Position numbers and translations under genes: made by a program
Notes under the pieces: model-generated
Told to the model about the DNA's origin: nothing
What the model saw: the letters and a program-made list of their open reading frames with translations, nothing else
The model's database searches: none
NCBI GenBank assembly: GCA_020746995.1
Contig: JAGPXD010000004.1
Coordinates: 1,488,001-1,552,000, forward strand
Direction of reading: 5' to 3'
DNA: 64,000 bases
DNA from: Plectosphaerella cucumerina
Lineage: Eukaryota > Ascomycota > Sordariomycetes > Glomerellales > Plectosphaerellaceae
In this document: positions 46,001-59,055 of the stretch, piece by piece
Position numbering within the stretch: the first letter of the stretch is position 1
How the letters are laid out: each line of letters begins with the position of its first letter

Positions 46001-47698
46001 GACATGATGCGCTGGGCGAGCAGGAAGTTCCTAAACAGCGCTGCCACCATAAGGTCCTGCCGGAAGAACTTCCTGAAGAGATGCCGAGGGAGCGTGGTCC
46101 AGGCAATGGTATCCGTGATGGCGGTGAAAATCCAATTCAGTTCACCCAACGGGGTCCGACGCTCTTGAAGTCGGCCCGGGAGCTTCTTGGCCCGCTCTGG
46201 AGTAAGGGAGGTCTTAAGTGGGTTCTGAAGGACGAAGAACCAGAGAGCCATCTCGATGGGGGTGGTCAGACAGGCTGTGAAGAGGTCTGCAGGCAACAGG
46301 GGATTCGTCGGGAGGTTCTCCTTGACCGCGCATGCGGCGAGGTGAATGTAGGGCTGGAAGACCGTCTTCTCGTAGTTGGGGTCCGCGGCAGCATTGGTCT
46401 CCTCCTCCTGTTCGTGCTTCTCGACGAAGCGGTGATAGTTGTTGAGGATGTTGCCGGCCTCGGAGCAGTCCCAGACGAATATTGTCGGTGCCTGTAGCCA
46501 GTGCTGCAGATCGTATAGCGAGACGGGAATGTACTGCGTGTAGTTTTTGTTAAAAACCCAGATCTCGCCGCTCGCCGTCGGCTTGGGGACGCCGTGCCCG
46601 TTGTAGTGCAGCAGGACGCGCTCATCCTTTGCGTTCCGCCGCAGCGAAATGCAGAACTTTTTGGTTTCCTCGACAGATGGGTCCAGATACTGTTTGTAGC
46701 GCGTTCTTATCGCGAGCGTCTCGTACTGTGTCTGGAGCGCCTTGCCGATGTTCTCGAGAGCCTTTTGCGGCGGGGGGTGATAGGGGTCGGTCCATGCCTC
46801 GAGTTTGGCGCCGGGGTTCGTCCTAAGCTGGTCCGGCGGCTCGACTGAGATATTAAGACAGACGGCGAGGGCAGCAGAGACGGTCTTGAGGCGGTCCCTC
46901 ATGCGCCAGTCCTGGAGCTCGTATTGTATCGGGAGGGGTTTGCCGGTCGACTCGTGGCGTTTCTCGGTCCAGTACATGTACCAGTTCTGGGAAGAAGTCA
47001 GAGTCAGTCTGGTCCTGGGAGGCCATGTTCCTCTCCAAATTAAGGCAGTCGGTAGAGCGGAGGAGGATGGCGACGAGCGCAAAGATCTCACACGTAAGAC
47101 TTACATTAGCTAGCTTATCCATGAATTGCTGGGACTCGTAGTGTTCCTCAAAGCCGTGCCGTGTCCCCCATCGCGGTATATCGTTCTCGGATTCTTCGGG
47201 GTCGCTGGTCCGGACGGCAAACTCGCTTCTTGTCCGCAGAACAAGAGGTCTGGGGGGCCGCCTGGCGCGGCCGGCCTCAACGTCTGCGTCGCGATGGTCG
47301 GAGAAGCCGGCGGGGTTGGCCTGGTCGTCGCCAGGCGCGGTCGAGGGGCGCTTGTCGGGGATATCGTGACCAGTATGCGTGGCCGACCTCAGTCCTTGCG
47401 TCAAGGGCGATCGTGGCCGCATGGGGACGGCAGATTCGGGAGCGCCGAGGTTGGCTCCATTGAGACGCGCCGAGTACGACTGCGGCTGCACGGAGCCCGA
47501 GGTCCCATTGACCGCGGGATGCGGCAGGCCGTTCATCCTGCGGGCTCTTTCGCGGTCGAGAGCGGCGCGGTTTGTAGAGGGTGATGCGACTGAGGAGGTT
47601 CGAGAGGCGGCGCTGGGCGATGGCCTCGAGGCGGCAGATGACGGTCTGGTGTTGGAGTGTGTAGGTTGTTGGGAGTTGTCGTGGGCGACAATCGTCAT
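43063..47698 (-). CDS. kog1: TORC1 subunit Kog1/Raptor/Mip1
   Basis: Three exons (47105-47698, 43340-46986, 43063-43285) encode 1487 residues, with introns of 118 and 54 nt. A Ser/Pro-rich N-terminus (about 1-190) is followed by the raptor N-terminal conserved domain, which has a caspase-like fold: NWYMYWTEKRH, LLHYNGHGVPKPT and IFVWDCSEAGNI. In raptor this pseudo-protease pocket recognises TOR-signalling motifs of substrates. HEAT-type helical repeats occupy the middle (QLALSIGIFPYVLKLLQ and following). Seven WD40-like blades fill the C-terminus from about residue 1165 (LAVADNGNTVHVWDWN, VLVAGDVRVIRVW, ASRNGKVKLWDIR). The protein scaffolds TORC1 substrates on the vacuole and links nutrient signals to growth. 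The last exon completes the final blade (RRVQVFNFDGH to DFHVNLFTCEQ). Confidence 0.96.
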
Positions 47699-50600
47699 GG
47701 CTGTCGGGCGGGGAGTGGGTTTTCAGTATGGCTTGCAGGCAGTAGCCATGGTCGCAAATGCGCCGGAATATCCACACGGCGCAACGCCCTCGTCCTGGGT
47801 TACGTTATGCGAGGGTGGTGGCGGAGAGGGCGCCGTTGTGGTGTAGAGATGTTTCGTTCGGTGACGTGAAATCGCCTGGCGGGACGGGAGTGCTCAAACG
47901 ACTGGAGAGGTTGCGGCAGCAGGTCGGGTGTTCTGCAGCTTGCGAGTGGTCAAGCCGGGCCTGGGCAAGAGCATCGGCCGGGGGGTCGCGTTGCCTCGAG
48001 TCGCCTCTGCACACGAGTCAGCCAAGCTTCGGTACCTGTACCTTGGAGGGGCAGAGCTGAGGGGGAGTGCATGATGGCTTGCAGCTTCTCGAAAGCTTTG
48101 TAGACGGTTCGAAACCTATAAAGACCAAGCCAATCTCAGTGAATCGGCATCGGAAGTAATATAGGCGACGTTGAATCCTTCAATCATGATAAGTCTGGCT
48201 GTGATGTTCTCCTCAATGGCAGGTACCGATACAGCCACCATTAAATCATGTCAGCAACGCCCAAAAGCTTTCTGGTGAAGGTTCGGTGAGCTCGAATTGA
48301 GCTAATCCACATCCGGTTAGGGCACCTGGTCTGCTGACCTTCGAAATCGAGACAGTTGGACTGCAGTGATAGATTCCGAGAATGTGAGATGGACTTCATC
48401 AAGGCTGGCTTTCCTTGCCTTGCCTGCCCCCATCCACCATGCTTCTTCTCCCAGGCTATCCGGCTGTCCGTCTTGTCCCCGGTCTCGGACTCGCCCACTC
48501 GCCCATATGACGGCTAACCACCGACGCGGAGCACACTCCAGCCGGCCGTTGCGCAATGACTCGGACCGTGCTGTAGCGTTCCCCGTCTAAAGATTGCTCT
48601 TGGTCGACGGTTGGGTATCACCATCCTCCAAAGGCGCGCTGACTCGTCCGGCACCGACGGAGTGACACGACGTTTGTGGGACAGGCCGAGAAGATATGGG
48701 GTGACAGGCGGAGGGAGAAGCAACGGCCGGTCTGGGATGTTTGGGACGTTTGCCCTCCCTTCCTCGGCCCTCGCGTGGCAGACGGGGGATATCGCAGCCT
48801 CACCGGATCTTAAATGAGCACATTCCTGCACCAAGCTCGGCACCAACTGACGGGCAGGGACGGGCGGAAAACGGTGTCGTAGCGGTCGATCGGGAAAGAA
48901 GAAGTTTTGCACTTCATCTTACTCCCTGCTCATCCGCTTCATGCACTTTGGCCGGGGTGAGCTTCAATCATCGTGGAGAGCCCCGGATGTCAGAGACCTT
49001 GTCTGGTCCCAAGGTCAGACTGGCAGTGGTAAAGAAAGGGGAAGAGACCCTGGGACTATGCCTCATCGGGCGCGGGCGGGCAGCGCACCAACGGCGATCT
49101 CCAGAAGGGTTGGGGCACATTTGCGGGTGGGCGGGCACGTCAGGGGAAAAAAGCAACTTTTGGTACGCAGGACAGAGGTCAGGCGCTTGGCCCGCCGTGC
49201 ATCACATCACCCGAACTTGACGGGCGGTGGCTGCTCTGAGTGATCCGAACTTGCAAGGTGACGGTGACGGGAATGCGCCCAGGTTGCGCGTCCCGAACCC
49301 ACTGACACACAGGCAAAAGGCAAGCCAGGCACCGAGTCCACAGACCGCTGGCCTCGTCTCCGATGTGCCGATCGCTGAACGACGTAGTACGGACGATCGC
49401 AGCGGGCATCACGGACTGCCGCGGGATGGACGGGAGGGCAAGGGAACGAAAAAGGGGGGAGAAAGTAAGCTGTCGCCGCGCACCGCGGGAGGAGTATCTG
49501 GGTTTTGGTGTGAGAGCATGCCATCGGCATCAGGGCACTCCCGTCCGTCGAGTGTGGCCCTCGAATATGCACTCAAGACATGGCCTCAGCATCGTTGTCC
49601 AGCCCCTGGATTTTAACGGTAGGAATGTGATCCGGACAGCGAGGGGTACTCGAGGGGTACGGTGCCTTGGGTGCCTGCATGCCGCTGTGGCGGCGCCGCG
49701 TCGGGTTCATGTCAGGTACTCGCACTCGCAGCTTGCAGAGCATATTTACCCCTGCAGGCGCTAAACCGTGGTCGGGTGGGTCCTGTATGCTCCCCTAAAA
49801 ATGTTTCTCCCACTCTCAGATGAGCACCTCAGGTCACAGTCCGTGATGGATGTCATGATTGGCGTGGAGGATCCTCCGGTTTTTCGAGAGGTGCCGTCGG
49901 GTAGCAGTCACCGATTCATGTTGCAGCCCGGTATTCGGTGAGGTGAGCCATCAAGGACGGTCGTGTCGGATCGTGTCGAGTCGGGATGTTCAGCACAGGC
50001 CGCGCCGGACGTTGCAGAGCGCACACACTTCAAGCACGTCCAGCGTCGTGGTCGGGTCCACGGGTCACGGTGGTCGTGGTGCAGCAAAATGTGGAGTTGG
50101 AGCGTGGACGTGGAGCAGGCAGGCAGCGGGTGGGTAGCGCCTGCCATATGCACGGCGTAGGAGATCAGTCAGGCACAGCGCGCGTCCCGTCTATCCTCTG
50201 TCCTCTAGTGCAGGAGCGTCGTCCCCGAAACAGACGGGATGAGACGGGCGAACTGCACTGCCAGGCTGAGCGCTGAGGTCAAGAACTAGACGGGACAGCC
50301 TGAGGACATGTAGTCGGTTCCCCGTTCTGCCCAAAACCTCCATCGCCACCCCTTATTCTTCCTCAGTCCTCAGTGCTCACAGGCAACCCCTGGCCAACTT
50401 GTCACGGCGCATCAGCCGAACGGAACATCATTACCAGCTTGCGCGTTTTGTTTGGTTCCCTTCCATTGCCCTGTCCATCACACTCAACAGCTCTTCGGGA
50501 ACTTTTCCATGCTTGCGTTGCATCGGGTCCGCTCCCCGAGTCTGAGTCCGTCCATCGACCTGAGCACCGTGAGCCGGGGGACCTGAGGTCAAAGGCGCTC

Positions 50601-51300
50601 AGCGCCGCCCCCCTAAAAAAATACTCGACACCAAAAGACGCTCGCTCACCAGCCCCCCCGGAACACACCCCCGTCCATCATCGACGGGACATTCTTTCCT
50701 CGACTTGAACTCCCCACCCACACATCCTAACCCACCCACCCCTTTCTCCGCCGACACGCTGCCATCCTGCCATCGCAGAAAAAAGGGCGAGGTCGACCAC
50801 ATCGCGAACCTTGGAAGAGGTACCCACGCAAGAGAAGGGCACCCTGGTCGATCCACCAATGCCATCCCAGCCATCTCCCGCCCCAACTTCTGATTCACTG
50901 CGTCCCGGTCGCCGCTCGTCGCCTCCTCCCATCGTCCTCTCCGTCGTCGCCTCAGCCTATCCGCCCTTCCGTGCGTCTCCCGGCCCCGACCTCGCGACTG
51001 ACGACGCCCACGTCCACGACGACAACGACGACGCCGCAACCGCCGGCCACGACATCGACATCGACATCAGCCAGCGCCACCTGCTACGACGTCCCACCCG
51101 CCCGAGCGTCACATTGCTTTCGTGTCACCCTGACCGCAGCCACCCCTAGCATCATCATCCGAACAAACAACCACCGCCGTCGCCCTGCGTAATCCTCCAA
51201 GACTCGACACCGTGCCTGCGTCCACCCACATCATCGCCACGTCGCCTGCGTGCGATCCCCTCGTCCGCATCGCGCATCCGCCGCCGCCGCCGCCGTCGCC
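47699..51300. other. 3.6 kb without a supported gene
   Basis: Divergent upstream regions of kog1 and the kelch gene. Open frames are short and overlapping on both strands. The last 600 bases (50700-51300) form a C/T- and CCGCCG-rich leader of the kelch gene, with the start in GCCATGGC context. Confidence 0.5.
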
Positions 51301-54300
51301 ATGGCATTCCTCTTCAAATCGAAGAAGCACCAGGAACGGTCGCTGGCCAGCCGCGATGGCACCGGCTCGCAGGGCTCCGTCCAGAGCCAGACCGCGAGAA
51401 TAGCAAAGGAGGAAAAGGTCGCCGCCCAGCGATCCACACCCACCGGCAGCCTCAACTCCTTTGGAGAAGACAGCGTCGGCAGCCCTGAGCAGACCTACGG
51501 CGGCCGTCAACGGGGGCCCAGCGTCGACCAGGCGCCTTCGGCGCCGCCACAGAGCGACCTTCCTGTAAGATCAATCCTGCGCAATGGCGCCCTCCCTCCG
51601 GCGCACTCCATCATGTCCTAGTCTAACAGTCGCGACAGCTTAGGAATGGCCCCGTCGTCCAACAACAACTCGCGAATCCCAATGCCGCCCTCTATCCCTG
51701 GTCGCAACGGCGCCTCAACTACACCACCTCCCACCCGAGTCCTTTCCCGAGATATGGCGCCGCCGTCAACTCGGTCTCCTCGAAAGAGGGTGACATCTAC
51801 ATCATGGGCGGTCTGATTAATAGCTCGACTGTCAAGGGTGATCTGTGGATGATCGAGGCCGGCCAAAGCATGTCGACCTACCCCCTTGCGACCACCGCCG
51901 AAGGCCCCGGCCCCAGGGTCGGCCATGCCAGTTTGCTTGTCGGAAACGCCTTCATCGTGTACGGAGGTGATACAAAGGTCGAAGAGACGGATATCCTGGA
52001 TGAGACGCTCTACCTTCTCAACACATGTACGTTTTGCCTGCCCCCACGCTACCTCTGGTACTTTACTGACGCACAACAGCCACGAGACAGTGGTCTAGAT
52101 CCCTGCCCTCGGGCACAAGGCCGGCAGGTCGTTACGGCCATTCCCTGAACATCCTCGGTTCCAAGATTTACATCTTCGGTGGACAAGTCGAAGGTTACTT
52201 CATGAACGACCTGGCGGCCTTTGACCTCAACCAGCTGCAACTGCCCAACGCGCGGTGGGAGATGCTGATCCAGAACAGCGAGTCTGGTGGTCCTCCCCCA
52301 GGCCGCATCCCTCCCGCGAGAACCAACCACTCCATCATCACGTACAACGACAAGATGTACCTGTAAGTGCAGTCCCAGCCGCCCAAGATGAACATCACTG
52401 ATTTTTTCAAGCTTCGGCGGCACAAACGGATACCAATGGTTCAACGACGTATGGAGCTACGACGCCACGGCGAACGAGTGGACGCAGATGGATTGCATAG
52501 GATACATCCCTCAGCCACGCGAGGGTCACGCCGCCGCGCTTGTCGACGACGTCATGTACATCTTCGGTGGCCGCACGGAAGAGGGCGCCGACCTCGGCGA
52601 CCTGGCCGCCTTCCGGATATCGTCTCGTCGTTGGTACACCTTCCAGAACATGGGACCCTCTCCTTCACCCCGGTCTGGCCATAGCATGACCGCCGTTGGC
52701 AAGGCTGTGGTCATCGTCGGCGGCGAGCCGAGCTCCTCGCCGGTTACTGCCGGCGACCTTGGCATTGCCTACGTCCTTGACACCACCAAGATCCGATACC
52801 CGCCCAACGACGCTGCCCCGCCACAGCAGTCAGTCCCAAAACCCCAAGGACAACTGACCCAGGGACAGCCGCCCCAGGGACAGCCACCGCAGGCTCAGGT
52901 CCAGGCCCAGCAGCCACGACGTCCCAGTACCGCCACCGACACTCGCCCAATAGCTTCGCGCGATGGTTCACAGGGACCTCCCGATCCCAAGAGGCTTGTC
53001 GGTGCCCCTCGCGACCCGAATGTTATGCAGAGCCCACCCAATGGCTACCGCGGCAGCCCCGACATGAACAACGCCGGAGGCTCGAAGCTGCCAAGGAGTG
53101 CGGCCGCCTCGCCCCCTGCTGGCCCGCCACCATCGGGCCCTGCGCCGAAGCCATCGGGAACCTCTTCCAGCCTCGGCCGGGTAAGGGGTATCTCTGCAGA
53201 CCGTGATGGTGCTTCCGACTCGCCCCAGCAGGAAGCCCGAGACGTTGTCAAGGAGATGGAGGCGCCGCCCGTCAACGGTCGCCGGACGCCCACCGGCCCC
53301 ACCTCGGTCTCAAGGTCGAGCTCCAACAAGTCTGAATCGATGGCATCAGAGACGCCACGGAATAAGTCGAGACAAGGTCGCGGCCAAGAATCACTCGATA
53401 GCGCCATCGAGCCTTCGCTTAAGGCGGTGCAAGCCGCGCCTCGTTCAGCCTCTCCGCCACCGCCGACCCGGCAAACCAGCAACTCCGTCAACCGACGCTC
53501 ATCAGCTCGCAACTCGCAAACGGTCACGCTCCTGAAGGAGCTGGACTCGTCGCGGAACCGGAACGCCTGGTATGCCTCGGAGCTGGAGCTGGCTCGGAAG
53601 GCAGGCTACGTCCCCAACACAAACCTCAGCCCGCTGCTTGATGGCCGATCCACCGAGACCTTTGACGATGAGGACAAGCCTCTCATCGAAGCACTGCTGG
53701 CCATGCGCACTGAACTCGCCAGCGTTCAGGGTGCCGTCGACAAGCAGGCGATCCTCGCAGCCAAGCAAATTGCAGAGGCAGAGAAGCAGAGGGATGCAGC
53801 CATCCAAGAAGCTGTCTATGCGAAAGCCAAGCTGGCAGCCCACATGGGAGGCAGCGTCGCGAGCACGCCCCAGCTCGATGGCGACTTGGATGCCGACGAC
53901 CGCTCCGTCGAAGTCAGCAAGAAGCTGGCGACCGCGCTCCACTACCAGAAGGACCTGCAAGCGCAAATCGAATCTATGAAGACAGAGCTGGAAGCTGAGA
54001 AGCGCGCCCGAAAGCTCGCCGACGACACCACCAATGCCTCTCAGCGGCGGATGAACGAGCTCGAAACCTACAAGACCGTTACGTCCACCGAGCTCGCCAG
54101 TCTGAAGGCCGAGATGCACATGGTCCAGAAGGAGGCAAGGGAACAATCCGTCCAGCATGCGGAAGCCATGGCAGCCTTGCAATTGCTACAGGTCGAAAAG
54201 GACGACTTGGAGACAAAGTACAAGGACTCGATTGGCAGCTCGAAGGAGCAGAACGACACTTTCGACTCCCTCCGCGCGGCAGTCGCCGCGTCAGCCGAGA

Positions 54301-55937
54301 TGAAGCTGCTTCTCGAGCGCAAGGTGGACGAAGAACGCGCCCTACGCGAGAAGATCGAGACAAAGCACATCAAGCTCAAGGCGGAGCACGAGGCCCGCAC
54401 CGCGGAGCTTGTGGCTGCGACCCAGAGGCTGCGTGATGCGGAAGAAATTGCCGAGAAGCACGCCAACGAGGCCCGAACACATCGGCAGGCCGTCCTTGCC
54501 GGGCTCGACAAGTTCACCGCACGCGACGTCAACGGCGGACCTAGCAAGGCCGACTCCAGTCGTATGGAGGCGCTGCAGAGCCAGCTCAACGCTGCCAACG
54601 CGCTTGTCAAGAAGTATCAGCAGGCTGCCGACACGGCTTCGGACAGGCTCCGCACTGCCGAGGAGCGCATTGGTGGGCTCGAGGTCTACCAGGAGCAGTC
54701 TAGCCGTGAGGGCGTGGCCATCAGGAGGCAGCTCCAGGCCGCTCTTCGGGACACGCAGTCACTGCAGGCTCTCAACTCAGACCTGAAGCACCAGCTTCAG
54801 GGCCAGCAGCTCGAGACCAACGCCGTCACCGTTCAGTACAGCACGCTGAAGGACATTCTCATCGAGCGCGGCATCAGCCCCACCAGTGTTTCTCGCACTC
54901 GGAGTGTCACAAGCCCACACAGAAGCACCCCGGAGCAGGCTCGCATCCGTGAGCTGGAGGAGCAGCTGACTCAGGCGGCCAACAGTCACGAGGAGAACAC
55001 GCAGCGCAACGCTGCTCACCTCGAATCGACCGAGGCCCTCTACCGTGACAAGCTCGCGCAGCTTGAGAACGACTATCAGTCTGCCGTCCACTACGTCAAG
55101 GGGACGGAGAAGATGCTCAAGCAGCTCAAGGAGCAACTGGCCCGCTACAAGTCGGAGAACACCAGGCTCAAGTCAGAGATGGAGGAGCTCGAGGATCGCG
55201 CCCAGGCAGCTTCGGCAGGCGGTAGCTCTCCTGAGTGGGAGACCGAACGCGCCGCACTCCAGCAGAAGATCGACGTGCTGCAGGAGGAGGTGCACACCAC
55301 TGGCGCGCAGATGGACGAGCAGCTCGAGGCAATCAAGGCCCAGCTGGATGAGGCGCAAAAGGCACGCGAGGAGGCACTCCGCAACAGCCAGGAGGCCACT
55401 CGCTCGCTCACCATGAGCCGTCGCGATCTGGAGGAGCTGCAGCAGGAGAATGCACAGCTGGAGCGGCGTGCGCAAGACGCGGAGCAGAAGGTATCGCTGC
55501 TGCTGGACCAGGTTGAGTCATCAGTCGACAACTACCGCCGCCGCAGCAGGCAAGCACCCAGTGTGCACTCGGATATGACCATCCCGGCGCCCACCAACGG
55601 CACCGGCGGCGCCAACCGCGGGCACACCAGGCAGGAGAGCTCCGACGGCGAGAGCGCCTACGGCAGCACGAGCGGCATCGACAATCGCAACAGCACGGCG
55701 CTCGACAACCTCGCCAGCGAGCTGGAGACGCTGCGTACGCACTGGGAGGCGACGAACAAGAACTACCGCCTCAGTAACGCCTTCGACTTTGATACGGCCG
55801 CTACGCCTGTGCGTAAGGACGACGATAACGGTCTGGGCTTGAGTGAGAGCCTAGCAGACTGGCGCAAGAAGCTCGACGCCGATGACTTTGCCGACAACGA
55901 GCCGGCCAAGAATAAGACGGGATCGGACCGGCCATAG
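51301..55937 (+). CDS. kelch-repeat coiled-coil polarity protein (Tea1/KelA-like)
   Basis: Four exons (51301-51564, 51639-52026, 52080-52362, 52412-55937) encode 1486 residues; introns are 74, 53 and 49 nt, all GT-AG. Kelch repeats occupy about residues 125-435: GDIYIMGGL, SKIYIFGGQ, DKMYLFGGT, DVMYIFGGR and AVVIVGG mark successive blades of a beta-propeller. A low-complexity Ser/Pro/Gln-rich linker follows (QLTQGQPPQGQPPQAQ). Residues about 770-1350 are a long heptad-rich coiled coil. This order is the same as that of fission-yeast Tea1 and Aspergillus KelA, which ride microtubule plus ends to the tip and mark growth zones by recruiting formins. Without alignments I cannot separate Tea1 from its close paralogue Tea3 or from budding-yeast Kel1. 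The start is the first ATG and is followed by AFLFKSKKH. Confidence 0.92.
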
Positions 55938-57706
55938 TCGGGTACGCTCCGTCGTGTCGGCTCTGCCTTTTCCAACCAGTGAGCACGGGTCCGATCTGTG
56001 CTCCACCACTTCAAATGTACATTTCCCGACATGTGCTCGACTCGGGCAGCCCCCTCGGCTCGCCCACGTCAACAAAAACTCCGCCATGAAGCAGATTGGC
56101 TGCTTCCATGGTGCTTACGAAAACACGATGCATGTCCTGTTTGCTGATTTTCGCGCCAACGGGCGGGCGAGCGTGTAGACGATTCCCCGTACTTGGGCAT
56201 CACGGCTACGGAGCTATGGAGGAAACATGGGTCCTGGCGGAGACCCCGGGTTTTGCTTTTGCCGGTTTTCTGGTTTTCCGTTTTATTCCTTTGCGTCTTG
56301 TCGGCTCTATTCTGCTTCCCTTTTTTCCCCTCTCAGGGTGGTTTCCTCTTCACTTTGTTGCGACTTTCTTCTCTCTGTCTTCGCGGCCAGTGTTAACAGA
56401 TAATGTACAATACCAAACGAGCCAGCGAGACCATGCGCATGTGTGGCGGCATGACGAGGCGGGCGTGGAGGGGTGGACGGTTTTGGGACACGTGGGGAGC
56501 CTTTGGGGGAGGGACCGATCATCACCAGGACATGATCAGGGGGAGGGTCGGTTTCTTAACCGTCATCTTCTGTCCTGACTTTTTGTCCTGTTCTTCTTCT
56601 TTTTCAACTTGCGACGTTTTCTTGCTCGAGGTCTGGCATCCTCGACCCGGATGCACTGGACGGCCCGGATGTGGGTATTGTGGTGGACAATGACGAGATG
56701 ATTTGATTCTTCACAATGCTGCGATGAGTGACGGGTGTGATGGCGGGGATGATGAAGATTCCATGTTGATAATGCTTCGGCTTCCACCTTGAAGCTACCT
56801 TACAGTCTGCTGGTTTGTCTTGACCAATGCATACTGCGAAACAGGGAGATGATGTGAATGGGCGTGTATCTCCTTCCGCAGACTTGCCACATACACGACA
56901 ACGAGCTGCTGTACATCCCAAGATCTCAGACTTCAACCGCTCGCTTTGGACATGGCTGATTATCAATGACGAATTTTTGGAATTATTTCCCTCGGGATTC
57001 CATGGTCAGGGGGAATCTCTTGACATCACGATGAAGGGTCACACATTCGGCGTGTTCCCGATAATATGGTACTCGTGAAGGTGCTCGCATATGAAGGGTA
57101 TCTAGGGTTTTGCTCGCATACTTCCGAGCTTGTTGGAAGTTTACAGACTTCCATTCTCCGCAGCTTCGCGTCGGACCAGGCAGGCCCAGCGTCGATGTGG
57201 CCGCGTGACCACCTCGTTCGAGGGGGTTCTGTCGAATAGCGCCTCTGTCGAAGGACAACCCGAGAGTATTGAGGGGGGTCCCCCTGAGTTCCGGTGAACA
57301 TGGTCCGTCTGGAGGGTTGCTGCTAGTCATCTTCCAGACCACTGGACTCGCATGCGCATTGCCCCGGCAAACATGCGATGTCTCGACATTGGGCTGGGGT
57401 GGCCAGATCTCCTCGGCCGCGTGCTGCTAATAGGAAGTATGTCAGCTGTGGAACTTCTTCTCGACTTCGTAATCATTGTGGATAAAAGCTGTGCTTCAGA
57501 CAAGTTGAGAAGATATTGACGCGGTTTTCTTCGGCATGTACACCACCATTGGAAAGGGCCAGAGAAGACCCCTCCCTCCGGACAATGCTTCGCTGGCCCC
57601 GCATGCGGCATCATTGCAGTAGAGAGACATGACGAGAAGACTGGACGAACTAACCTGGCGTGTTCTCGTGCATCTGCCGCTTCGTCGACAGAAAACAGAA
57701 GACGGC
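55938..57706. other. 1.8 kb between convergent gene ends
   Basis: 3' regions of the kelch gene and of rrp7. No supported gene. The T/C-rich patches around 56260-56400 look like untranslated sequence. Confidence 0.55.
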
Positions 57707-58648
57707 TCACGACTCTGGCACAAACTTGCCACGCTGCGCCCGCATGGCGAAGACCTTGTTCCTATCCTCGGCGAACCTCTTCGCCATGGCAGCCTGCTCG
57801 GCCTTGCGCTTCTCGCGCAGCTGGAAGCGGTAAAAGTTGTGCAGCTCGTCCTTCTTCTTCGTCGCCCGGTCGAGCATCTTCTGGCGCGCCTGCTCGGCCT
57901 CGTTCTTGGTCGCCGGCGCCGAGCGCCCGCCGCGCGTGACGGTGACGAAGCCGTCCTCGTCGGGCTCGTTGCGCAGCCGCTTGGCCATCTCGGCCGCCTC
58001 CTTCTCCTTGCGGTTGAAGACGTTGAAGAAGGCGTGCACGGCCTTTTGCGTCGCCGCCTTGTCGCTCCGCGACAGCTGCAGGTGCGACGCGAGCCACGGC
58101 ACGCCGAGCTCCGGCACCGTCTCCGGGACGCCCTCGCCCCAGAGCGGGTAGTTCTTGTTCTTGGCCAGCTTCTTGATCGCCTTGAGCACCACGTCGACGC
58201 TCTTCTCGTCCGCGAGGACGACGATCGCGCTGCTGCCACTCTTGTGTATCCGCCTCGTCCAGATCTCCGGCAGCAGCGCCGTCTCCTCCTCTTTTGCGTG
58301 CTCCTCGGCCTCCTGCTCGTCCCTCTTCCGCTTCTTGTTGAGAGCCGTCACCCTGGCGGTCGCTGCCGGGTCGGTGTCGATCTTCTTCTGGCGGTCGCCC
58401 TCGAAGGCGATGGTCTCGAACCTGCCTGCTCCTGCCAGCGAGGCAAAGATGGCGCGGAAGTGCTGTTCTGTGCTGTCTGTCGGTACGTTCTTGAGAAAGA
58501 GACTCCTGCCGTCTATGTCGGAGGCGACCTTGGCGACGTTTCTCCGCACGCGCACCTCGTGCATTGCTGAGTAGGGGTAGGACGGCAGCGAGGGCATGAG
58601 GATGGGGAGGGTGACGAAGCCGTCCCCTGTTTCTTTTGCTGACACCAT
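57707..58648 (-). CDS. rrp7: ribosomal RNA-processing protein 7
   Basis: A single-exon gene for 313 residues. The start MVSAKETGDG at 58648 is preferred to an upstream in-frame ATG that would add a leader. The N-terminal half is an RRM-like fold (RSLFLKNVPTDSTEQHFRAIF and SGSSAIVVLADEKSVDVVLKA). The C-terminal domain is the diagnostic Rrp7 helix (ELHNFYRFQLREKRK, ending AQRGKFVPES). Rrp7 is part of the UtpC complex with casein kinase 2 and Utp22 in the small-subunit processome, and is needed for pre-18S processing in the nucleolus. A Lys/Arg/Glu-rich patch in the middle could aid nucleolar targeting. The length is close to that of yeast Rrp7 (297). Confidence 0.95.
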   Translation of the reverse strand: MVSAKETGDGFVTLPILMPSLPSYPYSAMHEVRVRRNVAKVASDIDGRSLFLKNVPTDSTEQHFRAIFASLAGAGRFETIAFEGDRQKKIDTDPAATARVTALNKKRKRDEQEAEEHAKEEETALLPEIWTRRIHKSGSSAIVVLADEKSVDVVLKAIKKLAKNKNYPLWGEGVPETVPELGVPWLASHLQLSRSDKAATQKAVHAFFNVFNRKEKEAAEMAKRLRNEPDEDGFVTVTRGGRSAPATKNEAEQARQKMLDRATKKKDELHNFYRFQLREKRKAEQAAMAKRFAEDRNKVFAMRAQRGKFVPES

Positions 58649-59055
58649 GGTGATGGGCTGGGCTGTGAAGTACGATGGTGTATGTTGCGGACCCTGGCGG
58701 TGGGTGTTGATGGGGGAATTTGGGTTACACCGGTCGACAGACAGACAGACAGAGGCGCTCACAGTCGATGAAGCTCAAAAAAGTTGAAGAAGAATCGATG
58801 TAGTGGGGCATTTCTCGCGATGGGCGAATCTGGCACGTTCTATTGGCTATTACTCACTAGCTCGCGATCTTATCCGATAAGAGATAAGATAGCTTCAATT
58901 CCTCCGCCGTCTGGCGGGTCGATGTAAGTCGACAGAGTCATTCTCGAGATGATGACTGAGCACTTGTCCGAGAGTACGATGGGTACGAATGACTGAAGTG
59001 GCCTGGATCTGATTCTAGGACCTGATAGCTTCTTCTGACCTTCATCCTTCCCAAA
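58649..59055. other. divergent promoter region of rrp7 and the MOSC gene
   Basis: About 400 bases between divergent start codons. (CAGA)n-type sequence occurs at about 58739-58752. No supported gene. Confidence 0.6.

Noticed and set aside
45028..46497. 489-residue plus-strand open frame opposite kog1
   Set aside because: The sense strand encodes a clear raptor homologue; the antisense frame is a codon-bias shadow.
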